DNA of 64,000 bases from Allobosea sp039673065 (GTDB lineage Bacteria > Pseudomonadota > Alphaproteobacteria > Rhizobiales > Beijerinckiaceae). Below the pieces are notes generated by a model, which ran no database searches, was not told the origin of the DNA, and worked only from the letters and a program-made list of their open reading frames with translations. Both the position numbers and the translations under genes were made by a program. Each line of letters starts with the position of its first letter. Positions within the stretch are counted from its first letter, which is position 1. Positions 16,995-25,404 of this stretch are shown here, in pieces. Location of the stretch: NCBI RefSeq assembly GCF_039673065.1, contig NZ_JBDJKW010000007.1:1-64000 (forward strand), written 5' to 3'.

Positions 16995-17975
16995 TTAGGC
17001 GAGCAGCACGAGGCCGGCGCCGCTCGCCGCGAGGCCCCAGAGCAGCAGGCAGGCGCGGCGATAGAGGGCGAGCGCCCGGCGGATGTCGGCCGCGCCGGCC
17101 TCCGCCCGCCCGTCGCCCATCCAGCCATCCTCGACCCTGACCGTGCCATAGACGCGCGGCCCGGCGAGACGCAGGCCGAGCGCGCCTGCCATCGCCGCCT
17201 CCGGCCAGCCGGCATTGGGCGAGCGATGGCTGCGCGCATCGCGGCGCACCGCCCGCCACGCCGCCGAGGCCTGGCGCGGGCTGTCAAAGGCCGCGGCCGC
17301 GACGAGGAGCAGCGCCGTCAGCCGCGAGGCCGGCAGGTTGACGAGATCGTCGAGGCGGGCGGCGGCCCAGCCGAAGGCGAGATGCCGCGGCGTCCGGTGC
17401 CCGATCATCGAATCGGCGGTGTTGATCGCCTTGTAGGCGGCGATGCCCGGCAGGCCGAGCGCACCGAGCCAGAAGGCCGGCGCGACGATGCCGTCGGAGA
17501 AGTTCTCGGCCAGGCTCTCGATCGCCGCGCGGGCGACGCCCGCCTCGTCCAGGCTCTGCGGATCGCGCCCGACGATCATCGCCACCGCCGCGCGCCCGCC
17601 GGTGAGGCCGTTGCGTTCCAGCCCCTCCGCCACGGCGGCGACGTGCTCGTGCAGGCTGCGCTGGGCCAGCAGCGTCGAGGCGAGCAGGGCCAGCGGCAGC
17701 AGCGTAGCCGGACCCGCGAGCCGGCAGAGCCAGATCAGGGCGAACGCAGCCGACAGCGTCGCCGCCAGCAGGATCGCCAGCGCCGCGACGCCGGCGAGAC
17801 GGCGTCTGGCGAAGCCGTCGCGCTCGCGGTTCAGCCCGCGGTCGAGCGCCCGGATGAGACGACCGATCCAGGTGACGGGATGGCCGATCCACGCGTACAA
17901 GCGCGCCGGATAGCCGAGCGCCGCTTCGAGCAGCAGCGCGGCGATCAGAAGTGGCAGGCTGTCGGGGACGATCAT
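16995..17975 (-). CDS. cobD: Adenosylcobinamide-phosphate synthase CobD (CbiB)
   Basis: Integral membrane enzyme (326 aa) that joins adenosylcobyric acid to the aminopropanol arm. It has several hydrophobic segments and the conserved GYPARLYAWIGHPVTWIG, the GRDPQSLDEAGVARAAIESLAENFSDGIVAP motif, KAINTADSMIGHR and RSPNAGWPEAAMAGALG. It is the only minus-strand gene between cobO and cobC. Its ATG at 17975 shares a CATG with the cobC start, and only 12 bases separate its stop from the cobO stop. An upstream extension of the open frame lacks family residues. Confidence 0.95.
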   Translation of the reverse strand: MIVPDSLPLLIAALLLEAALGYPARLYAWIGHPVTWIGRLIRALDRGLNRERDGFARRRLAGVAALAILLAATLSAAFALIWLCRLAGPATLLPLALLASTLLAQRSLHEHVAAVAEGLERNGLTGGRAAVAMIVGRDPQSLDEAGVARAAIESLAENFSDGIVAPAFWLGALGLPGIAAYKAINTADSMIGHRTPRHLAFGWAAARLDDLVNLPASRLTALLLVAAAAFDSPRQASAAWRAVRRDARSHRSPNAGWPEAAMAGALGLRLAGPRVYGTVRVEDGWMGDGRAEAGAADIRRALALYRRACLLLWGLAASGAGLVLLA

Positions 17976-18984
17976 GACGGATGGCAAGGACGCGGCTGAC
18001 GGGATCTGGCATGGCGGGGATCTCGCCACGGCCCGGACGCTGTTCGGACAGGCGCCCGAGCCCTGGATCGATCTCTCGACCGGGATCAATCCCGTTCCCT
18101 ATCCGCTTCCGGCGGTGCCGTTAAGCCTGTGGCAGCGCCTGCCGGGCGCGCAGGACGAGGCGCGCCTGCTGGAGGCGGCCCGTGCCGCCTATCGCATCCG
18201 CGCCGGCGACGCGGTGCTGGCGGCGCCCGGCACCCAGATCCTGATCGAGCTGCTGCCGCGGCTGCTGGCCAACAGGCCCTCGCCGGATGTCGCGGTGCTC
18301 GGCCCGACCTATGGCGAGCACGCGCTGAGCTGGCGCAAGGCCGGGGCGCGGCTGCGCGAGATCGCCGCGCTGTCGCAGGCCGGCGAGGCCGACGTGGTCG
18401 TGGTGGTCAATCCGAACAATCCCGACGGACGCATCGTCCCGCCGGCCGCGCTGCGCGATCTCGCCGGCGGGCTCGCCCGCCGTAGCGGCCTGCTGGTCGT
18501 CGACGAGGCCTTCGCTGATTTCGCGCCCGAGGCCAGCCTGGTGCCGACGCTGCCGGAGGCGACGCTGGTGCTGCGCTCCTTCGGCAAGGCCTACGGGCTG
18601 GCCGGCCTGCGCCTCGGCTTCCTGATCGGCGGGGCGCGGCATGTCGTGGCTCTGCGCGACATGCTCGGGCCCTGGGCGGTGGCGGGGCCGGCGCTGCATG
18701 TCGGCGCTGTCGCGCTCGCCGATGGCGACTGGCTGGCGCAGGCGGCGCGCGAACGCTCCCGGGATGCCGCGCGGCTCGATGCGCTGCTGCGGCCGCATGG
18801 CACGGTGGTCGGCGGCACGATCCTCTATCGCCTGGTGGCGACGCCGGAGGCGCCGGAACTATACCGCGCGCTCGGCCGGGCCGGCATCTATGTCCGGCGC
18901 TTCCATCATGACGAGCGGCTGCTGCGCTTCGGCCTGCCGAGCGGCGAGGCTGAGTGGGCGCGGCTGGCGCAGGCGCTCTGCTGA
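17974..18984 (+). CDS. cobC: L-threonine-O-3-phosphate decarboxylase, PLP-dependent
   Basis: Class I/II aminotransferase-fold enzyme (336 aa) that supplies (R)-1-amino-2-propanol phosphate for the nucleotide loop of cobalamin. It shows WIDLSTGINPVPYP (about residues 30-43), VVVNPNNPDGR, VVDEAFADFAPE and the PLP lysine in LRSFGKAYGLAGLRLG. The ATG lies in the CATG shared with cobD. No intergenic promoter space exists, so transcription may come through the inverted cobD gene from cobP-cobO or from inside cobD. Confidence 0.94.
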   Translation: MTDGKDAADGIWHGGDLATARTLFGQAPEPWIDLSTGINPVPYPLPAVPLSLWQRLPGAQDEARLLEAARAAYRIRAGDAVLAAPGTQILIELLPRLLANRPSPDVAVLGPTYGEHALSWRKAGARLREIAALSQAGEADVVVVVNPNNPDGRIVPPAALRDLAGGLARRSGLLVVDEAFADFAPEASLVPTLPEATLVLRSFGKAYGLAGLRLGFLIGGARHVVALRDMLGPWAVAGPALHVGAVALADGDWLAQAARERSRDAARLDALLRPHGTVVGGTILYRLVATPEAPELYRALGRAGIYVRRFHHDERLLRFGLPSGEAEWARLAQALC

Positions 18985-19083
18985 TCTCGCATCTGTCATC
19001 GCGTCGCGCGGCTGGACAGCGTCGGCAGCCCATGGAACACCCGCCCGGCAGCCCATCGCGCGGCGAAGAGAAGAGGTCCCCGC

Positions 19084-20052
19084 ATGCAGCCCTGGCCCAA
19101 GCAGAACGCCCTGACCATCGGTTTCGCCCATGCCGCCTACCAGCTGCGTGACGCCTATCTCGCGCGCGGCGGCGAAGCGGCCTCCTTCGAGGTCCGCACC
19201 GTCGAGGACCTCAAGGCGCGGGCGCCGGAAGCCGATGTGCTGGTGGTCTCGGGCCTCTGGCGCAACGAGATCGCCGCGACGACGCCGAAGCTGCGCTTCA
19301 TCCAGTCGATCAGCGCCGGCACCGACCAGTTCGACCGGCAGGTGCTCGGCGCGGCCGGGGTCCGGCTCGCCAGCGCCCAGGGCAGCAATGAGCGCGCCGT
19401 GGCAGAGCATGCCATCGCGCTCATCCTGGCGCTGGCCCGCCAGCTCCATCTGGCGCGCGACAACCAGGCGCAGCGGCTCTGGCGTCCGATGATCGGCGAC
19501 CGCGCCCGCCGCGAGGACGAGCTCGGCGGCAAGACCATCGTCATCGTCGGCCTCGGCCGCATCGGCCTCAGGCTGGCCGGCTTCGCCGCGGCCTTCGGCA
19601 TGCGTGTCGTCGGCGTGCGCCGGCGCGGCGGCTCCGAGCCGGGCGTCGACCGCATCGTCACGCCCTCCGAGCTGCACGCCGTCCTGCCGGAGGCCGACAT
19701 CCTGGCGCTGACCTGCCCGCTGACGCCGGAGACCGAGGGCCTGGTTGATGCCGCCGCGATCGCCGCGCTGAAGCCGGGCGCCTTCCTGATAAACGTGGCA
19801 CGCGGCCGGGTCGTCGACGAGGCGGCGCTGATCGCCGCCCTGGGCGAGGGCCGGATCTCCGCCGGTATCGACTGCGTCTATGAGGAGCCGCTGCCGGCTG
19901 ACTCGCCGCTCTGGCGCCTGCCGAACGCGCTCGTCACGCCCCACAGCGCCGGCGAGACCCGCGCCTATGAGGACAATGTGGTCGACATGCTGCTCGACAA
20001 TCTCGGCCGCCTCGAACGCGGCGAGACCCAGCTGCTGAACCAGATCCTCTGA
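19084..20052 (+). CDS. D-2-hydroxyacid dehydrogenase (NAD(P)-dependent)
   Basis: Protein of 322 aa with the D-isomer 2-hydroxyacid dehydrogenase layout: a catalytic-domain N-terminus, then the Rossmann motif IVIVGLGRIGLRLAGF (about residues 152-167), the LPEADILALTCPLTPETEGL segment, INVARGRVVDEAAL with the catalytic arginine, and the C-terminal catalytic histidine in VTPHSAG. The substrate cannot be told; glyoxylate/hydroxypyruvate and longer 2-keto acids are possible. It stands alone, about 100 bases after cobC, has a purine-rich AAGAGAAGAGG upstream of its ATG, and is followed by a strong terminator. Confidence 0.9.
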   Translation: MQPWPKQNALTIGFAHAAYQLRDAYLARGGEAASFEVRTVEDLKARAPEADVLVVSGLWRNEIAATTPKLRFIQSISAGTDQFDRQVLGAAGVRLASAQGSNERAVAEHAIALILALARQLHLARDNQAQRLWRPMIGDRARREDELGGKTIVIVGLGRIGLRLAGFAAAFGMRVVGVRRRGGSEPGVDRIVTPSELHAVLPEADILALTCPLTPETEGLVDAAAIAALKPGAFLINVARGRVVDEAALIAALGEGRISAGIDCVYEEPLPADSPLWRLPNALVTPHSAGETRAYEDNVVDMLLDNLGRLERGETQLLNQIL

Positions 20053-20070
20053 ACGGCCGACGAAGATGCG

Positions 20071-20106
20071 AAAGGCCGGATGCGCGCTGGCGCATCCGGC
20101 CTTTTT
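20071..20106 (+). terminator. Rho-independent terminator after the hydroxyacid dehydrogenase
   Basis: A 13-bp GC-rich stem (20072-20084 with 20091-20103) is followed by five Ts on the plus strand. It separates the dehydrogenase from the convergent gene at 20134. Confidence 0.9.
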
Positions 20107-20133
20107 GTCGGTGGCGGCGCCCGGTCGGGCCGA

Positions 20134-21195
20134 TCACCAGTCGGAGCGGGGACGGAAGCGGCCGTCGCAGCCGATCAGCGGCCCGCCGCGATAATAGTCG
20201 TCGATGACGATGGCGGGGCGGGCGCAGCGCCGGGAGGGCTGGCTGCGCTCGACCATCGCGGTGCGGCGCTCGCGCCGATCGGTCCTGGCCTGCATCTCGC
20301 GCCGCTGGGGCGCGCGCTCCTGCGTCTTCTCGGCCGGCGCGGCCTCGGCGCGGGCCGGGGCGGGCATCGGCGAGGGAGCGGATACGGCCTTGCGCTCCTC
20401 GCGGGCCTGCTTCGGCGCCGGCGCAGCCGGCCGGGCGACCGGGGTCGGCATGGTGGCCGGGGCCTGCTTCGGTGCGCTGGCGGTTTCGCTGGCGGGCTCT
20501 TCGCTCTCGGCGACCGGGGCACGTTCGGCGACGGTCACGTCGTCGCTGGTGGCGCGCACCAGCTTGGCGACGCCGGTATCGAGCGCCACCGTGCGGAACG
20601 GCTTGTCGCCGCAGCCGTCACAGCGCGCGCTGTCGAGCGGCACCAGGTCGACCCGCGCCTGCCCGTCATCGCCGCTCTGGCCCTCGCCGGCGCCGCGCGC
20701 GGCGATCAGGATGCGCGGGGCCTCCTCCAGCTGCAGCTCGATCAGGGCGGTGCGCAGCCCGCGCGCCCGGCGATAGGCCACGACCTCGTCGCCGCCGGAG
20801 ACCAGCAGCGCGAAGGCGGCGTCCTTGGGCGCGTTGGCGCGGAACTCGCCGCGCAGGCGGGCGATGGCGCGCTTGGCCTCGGCGCCGACCTCCCAGCTGC
20901 CGGGCGCGAAGGGGATGGAGCCTGTGGTCATCAGCTCGCGGGCCGATTGCAGCACGCCGACCGTCATGGTGCGCGCCGAGGATTCGAAGCGCAGCGCGCG
21001 CGGCCGCTCGGCGCTGGCCGGGGCCGCCGCCGGTGCATCGGCCTGTGCCAGGGTGAACGGCGCCACGAGGGTGTCGCCTTCGGCGCGGGCGAGCGCCGCG
21101 CCGGCCGAGACGAGCATGGCGAGCGCCGCCACGGCGAGCAGCGGGCGCTTGCCGGAGGCGCGGAAGGCCGGGACGATGTCGGTGTGGAAGCCCAT
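20134..21195 (-). CDS. Secreted proline/alanine-rich protein with an OmpA-like segment, unknown function
   Basis: Protein of 353 aa. A hydrophobic stretch near the N-terminus (about residues 18-36, ending around ALAR) looks like a signal sequence or anchor. Residues about 88-170 (GSIPFAPGSWEVGAEAKRAI, then an RGLRTALIE segment) resemble a degenerate OmpA-like peptidoglycan-binding fold. The next 130 residues are low-complexity Ala/Pro/Glu, and the basic C-terminus holds a possible disulfide pair (R-R-C-A-R-P and G-C-D-G-R). It is divergent from the OmpA-family gene at 21450, so the pair may share a promoter region. I cannot assign a function. Confidence 0.7.
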   Translation of the reverse strand: MGFHTDIVPAFRASGKRPLLAVAALAMLVSAGAALARAEGDTLVAPFTLAQADAPAAAPASAERPRALRFESSARTMTVGVLQSARELMTTGSIPFAPGSWEVGAEAKRAIARLRGEFRANAPKDAAFALLVSGGDEVVAYRRARGLRTALIELQLEEAPRILIAARGAGEGQSGDDGQARVDLVPLDSARCDGCGDKPFRTVALDTGVAKLVRATSDDVTVAERAPVAESEEPASETASAPKQAPATMPTPVARPAAPAPKQAREERKAVSAPSPMPAPARAEAAPAEKTQERAPQRREMQARTDRRERRTAMVERSQPSRRCARPAIVIDDYYRGGPLIGCDGRFRPRSDW

Positions 21196-21449
21196 CTCGG
21201 GTCTCCTCTCGGGAGGTGTGCGCGAGGCACGTCGCCCGTCCCTTGGCCGGCTCTGGGGCAGTTTCGCAGCGCGCGGCGCGACGCGGTGCCTGCCGCGAAT
21301 TTACCATGTTCCTGCCAAGAAAAGTTGCGCTCGCGGCGAAAACTCGGCTGATGCGTCCAAGGCTCGGCCAACACCGCCGCGGCATCGCCTCAATGGTGCA
21401 TCGGCGAGGCGACACGCGTATACCGCACAGGAACCACGGGGGACCGATC

Positions 21450-22067
21450 GTGAAGATCTCCGAACGTCACAGCGAAAGCGTCGAACTGCAGCCGAACCTC
21501 TCGCGCCGTGCGCTGGGTGGCCTCGTCCTCTCGCTGCCCCTGATCGGCGCGGGTTCGGCGCTGGCCCAGACCGACGAGGCTGCCACCAGCATCCTGCGCT
21601 CGCTGGCGCCGCACGACCGGGCGCCCTCCGGCGGTGGCGGTGCCCGCCGGCGCTCGGCCCCGGTCACCCGCCGCATCCGCACCCGCAGCGGCGGCATGGT
21701 CCACGAGATCGAGATCGATCTCAGCCGCCGGGTCGAGATCACCGTCTTCTTCGACAACGACTCTTCGGCGCTGCGGCCGGGCGCACAGTCGGCGCTGATG
21801 CGCCTGGCGGTCGCGCTGCGCCATCCGATCCTGGCCGACCAGGACTTCCTGATCGCCGGCCACACCAGCCAGGACGGCGACTACGACTACAATGTCGCGC
21901 TCTCGCAGGATCGTGCCGCCTCGGTGCGCAACTGGCTGATCGCCTATGGCGACATCGCCGGCGACCGCCTGCAATGGCACGGCTTCGGGCCGGACATGCT
22001 GCGCAACCCGCGCAACCCGTTCTCGCCCGTCAACCGCCGCGTCGAGGTGATCGCGATCACCGGCTGA
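21450..22067 (+). CDS. OmpA-family periplasmic protein with twin-arginine-like signal
   Basis: Protein of 205 aa from a GTG preceded by a GGGGGA ribosome binding site. The N-terminus has S-R-R-A-L-G-G-L followed by a hydrophobic run and A-L-A-Q, a Tat-like export signal. The C-terminal 110 residues are an OmpA-like domain: FFDNDSSALRPGAQ, GHTSQDGDYDYNVALSQDRAASV and NRRVEVI. The aspartate that usually follows G-H-T and contacts diaminopimelate is serine here, while the L-S-x-x-R-A arginine is kept. It heads the plus-strand set that converges on the SEDS/transpeptidase operon. Upstream ATG codons exist in frame but lack good ribosome binding sites. Confidence 0.82.
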   Translation: MKISERHSESVELQPNLSRRALGGLVLSLPLIGAGSALAQTDEAATSILRSLAPHDRAPSGGGGARRRSAPVTRRIRTRSGGMVHEIEIDLSRRVEITVFFDNDSSALRPGAQSALMRLAVALRHPILADQDFLIAGHTSQDGDYDYNVALSQDRAASVRNWLIAYGDIAGDRLQWHGFGPDMLRNPRNPFSPVNRRVEVIAITG

Positions 22068-22114
22068 GCCGGGCTCGACCTCTTCCTTCAACAGTCTGTC
22101 GCAGGATGACCATC

Positions 22115-23035
22115 ATGGCTTTCCTCAAGCGTATCATGCTCGGGCTCGTGCTGCTGCTGCCTTTCGCGGTCGCGGCCAACGCCCAGTCCAGCAATTCCCG
22201 CATCAACCTGCTGGTGATGTCGGACGACGCCGATCCGGATACGGTTCCGCGCAACAACCGCATCTTCAACCGCGTCCAGCTGCAGCTGTCGGAGTATCTC
22301 AACACCCGCGGCTTCCAGGTCTATGACGAGACCAGCCTGGCGCTGGGCATCGCTCCGACCAGCCGGGTGCGCCGCCGCGACGCCGAGCTGATCGAGATCG
22401 CCCGCTCGGTCTCGACGCCGGTCGACGCCATGGTGGTCTACCAGATCTACGCCTCGGCCCGCCGCGGCGTCACCCAGTCGGGCGTGCGCTATCCGGAGAT
22501 CCGCATCGCCGGCCGCGTGCTGAACGTCCGCTCGGGCCAGTTCATCGCCGCCTTCGAGGTCGGTGGCTTCCAGCTGCCGGCGCTGCCGAGCCCCTGCGGC
22601 GCCGAGTGCCTGCTCGAGACCGTCGGCACGCATTCCCGCGTCCTCGCCACCGATCTCGGCGCGGCGATCGCCCAGAAGCTCGAGGGCTTCGCCCGCCAGC
22701 CCGGCACGGCCGAGATCTCCAAGGATGGCGGCGTCGTCGCCGGCCCGGTCGGCGACGGCTGCAACAACCTGCCGACCGACTACGTCATCCAGCTGCGCGA
22801 GTTCACGGCTTCCGAGGTCGACCGCATCGAGGGCGAGTTCGTCCGCTGGGGTTGCTACCGCTCGCACCGCGCTACCACCGTCACCACGACCTCGGCCGAT
22901 TATTTCTACAGCACCTCGGCCGACTCCGCCCGCCTGACCCGCAATTTCCGCCTGATGATGGAACTGGTCGGCCTCAACGGCCAGGTCACCTTCGCCGGCA
23001 ACCGGGTCACGGTCACCAAGGTCTCGACCCGCTGA
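22115..23035 (+). CDS. Secreted protein, possible LpoB/CsgG/TolB-like fold
   Basis: Protein of 306 aa with a clear signal peptide (MAFLKRIMLGLVLLLPFAVAANAQ). AGGA eight bases before the ATG at 22115 supports this start over the ATG at 22106. After the signal a region resembles CsgG/LpoB/TolB-N type domains: a short strand RINLLVMSDD, a helix of NRIFNRVQLQLSEYLNTRGF, and strands VDAMVVYQIYA and IRIAGRVLNVRSGQFIAAFEVGG. The C-terminal part (YVIQLREFTASEVDRIEGEF) looks like a second small alpha-beta domain with a cysteine pair. Fold similarity is my inference. It follows the OmpA gene by 47 bases and is closed by a strong terminator. Confidence 0.65.
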   Translation: MAFLKRIMLGLVLLLPFAVAANAQSSNSRINLLVMSDDADPDTVPRNNRIFNRVQLQLSEYLNTRGFQVYDETSLALGIAPTSRVRRRDAELIEIARSVSTPVDAMVVYQIYASARRGVTQSGVRYPEIRIAGRVLNVRSGQFIAAFEVGGFQLPALPSPCGAECLLETVGTHSRVLATDLGAAIAQKLEGFARQPGTAEISKDGGVVAGPVGDGCNNLPTDYVIQLREFTASEVDRIEGEFVRWGCYRSHRATTVTTTSADYFYSTSADSARLTRNFRLMMELVGLNGQVTFAGNRVTVTKVSTR

Positions 23036-23089
23036 GCGGATGAGGTCCGGCCGGGGCGAACGCCCCGGTTCCAGCCCTGCGACGAGCCG

Positions 23090-23130
23090 CAAGCCGCCCG
23101 GTCGACAGCGACCGGGCGGCTTGTTACTTT
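23090..23130 (+). terminator. Rho-independent terminator after the secreted protein
   Basis: A perfect 15-bp stem (23090-23104 with 23109-23123) and a four-base loop are followed by TTACTTT. A smaller hairpin (23051-23057 with 23062-23068) lies just upstream. Together they separate the OmpA pair from the next genes. Confidence 0.85.
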
Positions 23131-23228
23131 GCGACGGCTGAAGATTGCACTGTCGCAGGCGCAGGTGGACGGGCTGGCAGGCCTGCCGCGCGATCGCGCC
23201 CGGTGCTCCACGCGGGCGGCAACGACAT

Positions 23229-24779
23229 ATGGACTGGGGTATCGATCCGGCGCGGGTCGCGGAGATTGGCACGATCGCGTCGTCTCGCCGCTTTTCCGCG
23301 CGCGACACCGAGAAATTCGTCCTGGCGATCACGGGCGGCGGCAGCGAGAACGCCGACCTGCCGCTCTGGGACATGCTGCAGGTGCTGTTCGCGCTGGGGG
23401 CGCTGACCGGCGACGCCAGGATGCCGCCGCGGGATGCGGCGATCGCCTGCATGCTCGACGAGACCGCCATGCTGCTGCGCCCCTTGCGCCAGGACGCGCC
23501 GGTGCGCGCCTCGCTGGCCGGGGCCGCGGTCTCGGCCTCAGGTGCCGAGCTCGCCTTGACCTATGGCGAGGGCAAGAGCCGCTCCTTCTCGTGGAACCGG
23601 GTGCGGCGCGCGCTCGGCCTCGCCGATTTCCTCTTCGCCGCCGAGCTGGACGAGCGCTCCGAGGGCGGGCTGGCGGCGCTGCGCAAGGGGCTCGACGAAA
23701 TCTTCGCGCTCGGCCAGCTCGACGATGACGGGCTCAAGCGCGCGGTGCAGGAGCCGGCGCGCTTCATGCGTGCCTGGCGCCGGCGCCATCTGCCGCTGCT
23801 CGCCTTCGCCGACCTGATCCGCCAGCGCGAGGCTTTCCTCAACGCCAGCGGCCGGCGCGAGCGCCAGCGCGAGTTCGATCCGGATGATCTCGTCTCGCTG
23901 TGGAGCTTCGCCCTGCTGCATGGCGAGACCTGGAGCTTCGCCCGCTTCGCCGAGCGCTTCAGCGCCCTGATGCGCGAGGAGCGCGCGGGCGTCTCGCGGC
24001 GCGACTTCATGGCGCCGTCCTCGATGGACGATCTCAGCGCGCGCCAGCCGGCCGAGAATCCCGAGGAGGCGCTGATCGCCTGGCTCGACTACCAGGCGGT
24101 GATCGGCCAGCTCGAGCCGGAGGATCCGCCGGAGGACGAGGAGGACGAGCCGGAGGAGGACGAGGACGGCGTGCTGCGCGAGCGCGTCCACGCCGCGCTG
24201 ATGCGCCTGCCCTCGGACCCGAAATTCCTCAACAAGGAGGAGCGCGAGGCGGTGGGCCGGGCGCTGGCGCTGCTGCCGATCGCCCATGAGCAGCCGCTGA
24301 CGCTGTGCCGCTCGCGCGCGGTCGCGCCCTGGGAGAACCGGCTGGTCGAGGCCAGCCGCCGCGTCGCCGGCTCCAATCGCGGCCAGGTCGACCAGAACCC
24401 GGACCCGTTCGACTATGCCGCGATCGGGCGTTCGCTGGCCTCGCTCGGCCGGCGCTTCGACGAACTGCTGCTGATCGCCACTGCGCTCGGCGCCATGGAC
24501 GACGAGCCGGCCGAGCCTGTCGCCGCCGAGGGGCAGAAGCTGCTGCGGCGCTGGCGGCACGACCGCGCGAGTTTCCGGATCGACGATGCGAAACTCACCC
24601 TGATCTTTGCAAGGCATGTGGGAGCACTGAGAACGGTCGCAGGAGCCCTGCACCGGATCAACAGGCAACAGAAGCGTTTCGGCGAGACGACGGACCTGCG
24701 CGGCCAGGCGGCGCTCGACGAAGCGAAGTTCACCGATGTCTTTTCGCAGCGCTATCAAGGGCGGTTGAAACGGCCATGA
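23229..24779 (+). CDS. Conserved-type cytoplasmic protein of unknown function, 516 aa
   Basis: No signal peptide, membrane segment or familiar enzyme motif. The product starts MDWGIDPARVAEIGTIASS and is largely helical by composition. It carries a strongly acidic run (PEDEEDEPEEDEDG) around residue 300, probably a flexible linker between two domains. Tryptophan-rich segments (ALLHGETWSFARFAERF) lie before it. The downstream gene starts inside its stop codon (ATGA), so the two proteins probably work as a pair. The frame is open upstream to 23145, but that part is arginine-rich and unlikely to be coding. I do not recognise the family. Confidence 0.75.
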   Translation: MDWGIDPARVAEIGTIASSRRFSARDTEKFVLAITGGGSENADLPLWDMLQVLFALGALTGDARMPPRDAAIACMLDETAMLLRPLRQDAPVRASLAGAAVSASGAELALTYGEGKSRSFSWNRVRRALGLADFLFAAELDERSEGGLAALRKGLDEIFALGQLDDDGLKRAVQEPARFMRAWRRRHLPLLAFADLIRQREAFLNASGRRERQREFDPDDLVSLWSFALLHGETWSFARFAERFSALMREERAGVSRRDFMAPSSMDDLSARQPAENPEEALIAWLDYQAVIGQLEPEDPPEDEEDEPEEDEDGVLRERVHAALMRLPSDPKFLNKEEREAVGRALALLPIAHEQPLTLCRSRAVAPWENRLVEASRRVAGSNRGQVDQNPDPFDYAAIGRSLASLGRRFDELLLIATALGAMDDEPAEPVAAEGQKLLRRWRHDRASFRIDDAKLTLIFARHVGALRTVAGALHRINRQQKRFGETTDLRGQAALDEAKFTDVFSQRYQGRLKRP

Positions 24780-25333
24780 CAGATTTCGCGACCCACGGCC
24801 CCATCGAGGAAGATCCGCGCATCGGCCGTGCCGCTGCGCGTCTGGTCATCTCGGCCCTGGCCGCCAGCGAGCCCGAGGAGCAGGCCGCGCCGGCCATCGG
24901 CCGCGCCGAGCTCTGGGCCCATGCGCGCCGGATCAAGGGCGACCCGGTCAACTTCGCGGCCGAGCGGGCGATCCGCACCGACCCGGAGGTCGCGCGCCTG
25001 TACCGCAAGCTGCTCTCCTTCCAGGCCGTCGCACGCAGCGAGCTCGCGGCGGCTGCCTATGACAGCAGCGCGACGCATCGCCGGATCGGCTCCTTCGAAC
25101 TCGACGTGATCGAGGAAGACGACGCCCCGCCGGCCCTCGTCATCCAGTGCCTGTCCGACAGCGTGCCTGCGCCGACCATGATCGAGGTCGTCTCGATCGA
25201 GGGCGTGGTGCGCCTGGCGCTGCCGGCCCCGGTCGACGGCCATATCGTCATCGACCTGCCGCGGCAGGACGCCGAGCGCGACCTGCTGCGATTGATGCTC
25301 GCCAACCCGCTCGCGGGCGTTTATCTGCTTTAA
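24776..25333 (+). CDS. Protein of unknown function, 185 aa, coupled to the upstream 516-aa gene
   Basis: Soluble, no signal peptide. The N-terminal half is helical (IGRAAARLVISALAAS, then an R-A-E-L-W-A-H-A-R-R segment); the second half reads as beta strands (SFELDVIEEDDAPPALVIQCL, MIEVVSIEGVVRLALPAPVDGHIVIDLPRQD), ending in LANPLAGVYLL. The last segment resembles a small beta-sandwich. The four-base overlap with the preceding gene indicates matched production. The next gene follows after 71 bases. Function is unknown. Confidence 0.75.
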   Translation: MTDFATHGPIEEDPRIGRAAARLVISALAASEPEEQAAPAIGRAELWAHARRIKGDPVNFAAERAIRTDPEVARLYRKLLSFQAVARSELAAAAYDSSATHRRIGSFELDVIEEDDAPPALVIQCLSDSVPAPTMIEVVSIEGVVRLALPAPVDGHIVIDLPRQDAERDLLRLMLANPLAGVYLL

Positions 25334-25404
25334 CGTCAGGGCGGGCCGCCGCGCGTGGCCCTCGCCACCGGCGTTGCGCAGGGCGGCTTCCGCGAGAGAG
25401 GACG

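Noticed and set aside
20134..21195. Possible caspase-like or protease function for the Pro/Ala-rich secreted protein
   Set aside because: No His-Cys dyad or other catalytic pattern; only a weak OmpA-like stretch is visible.
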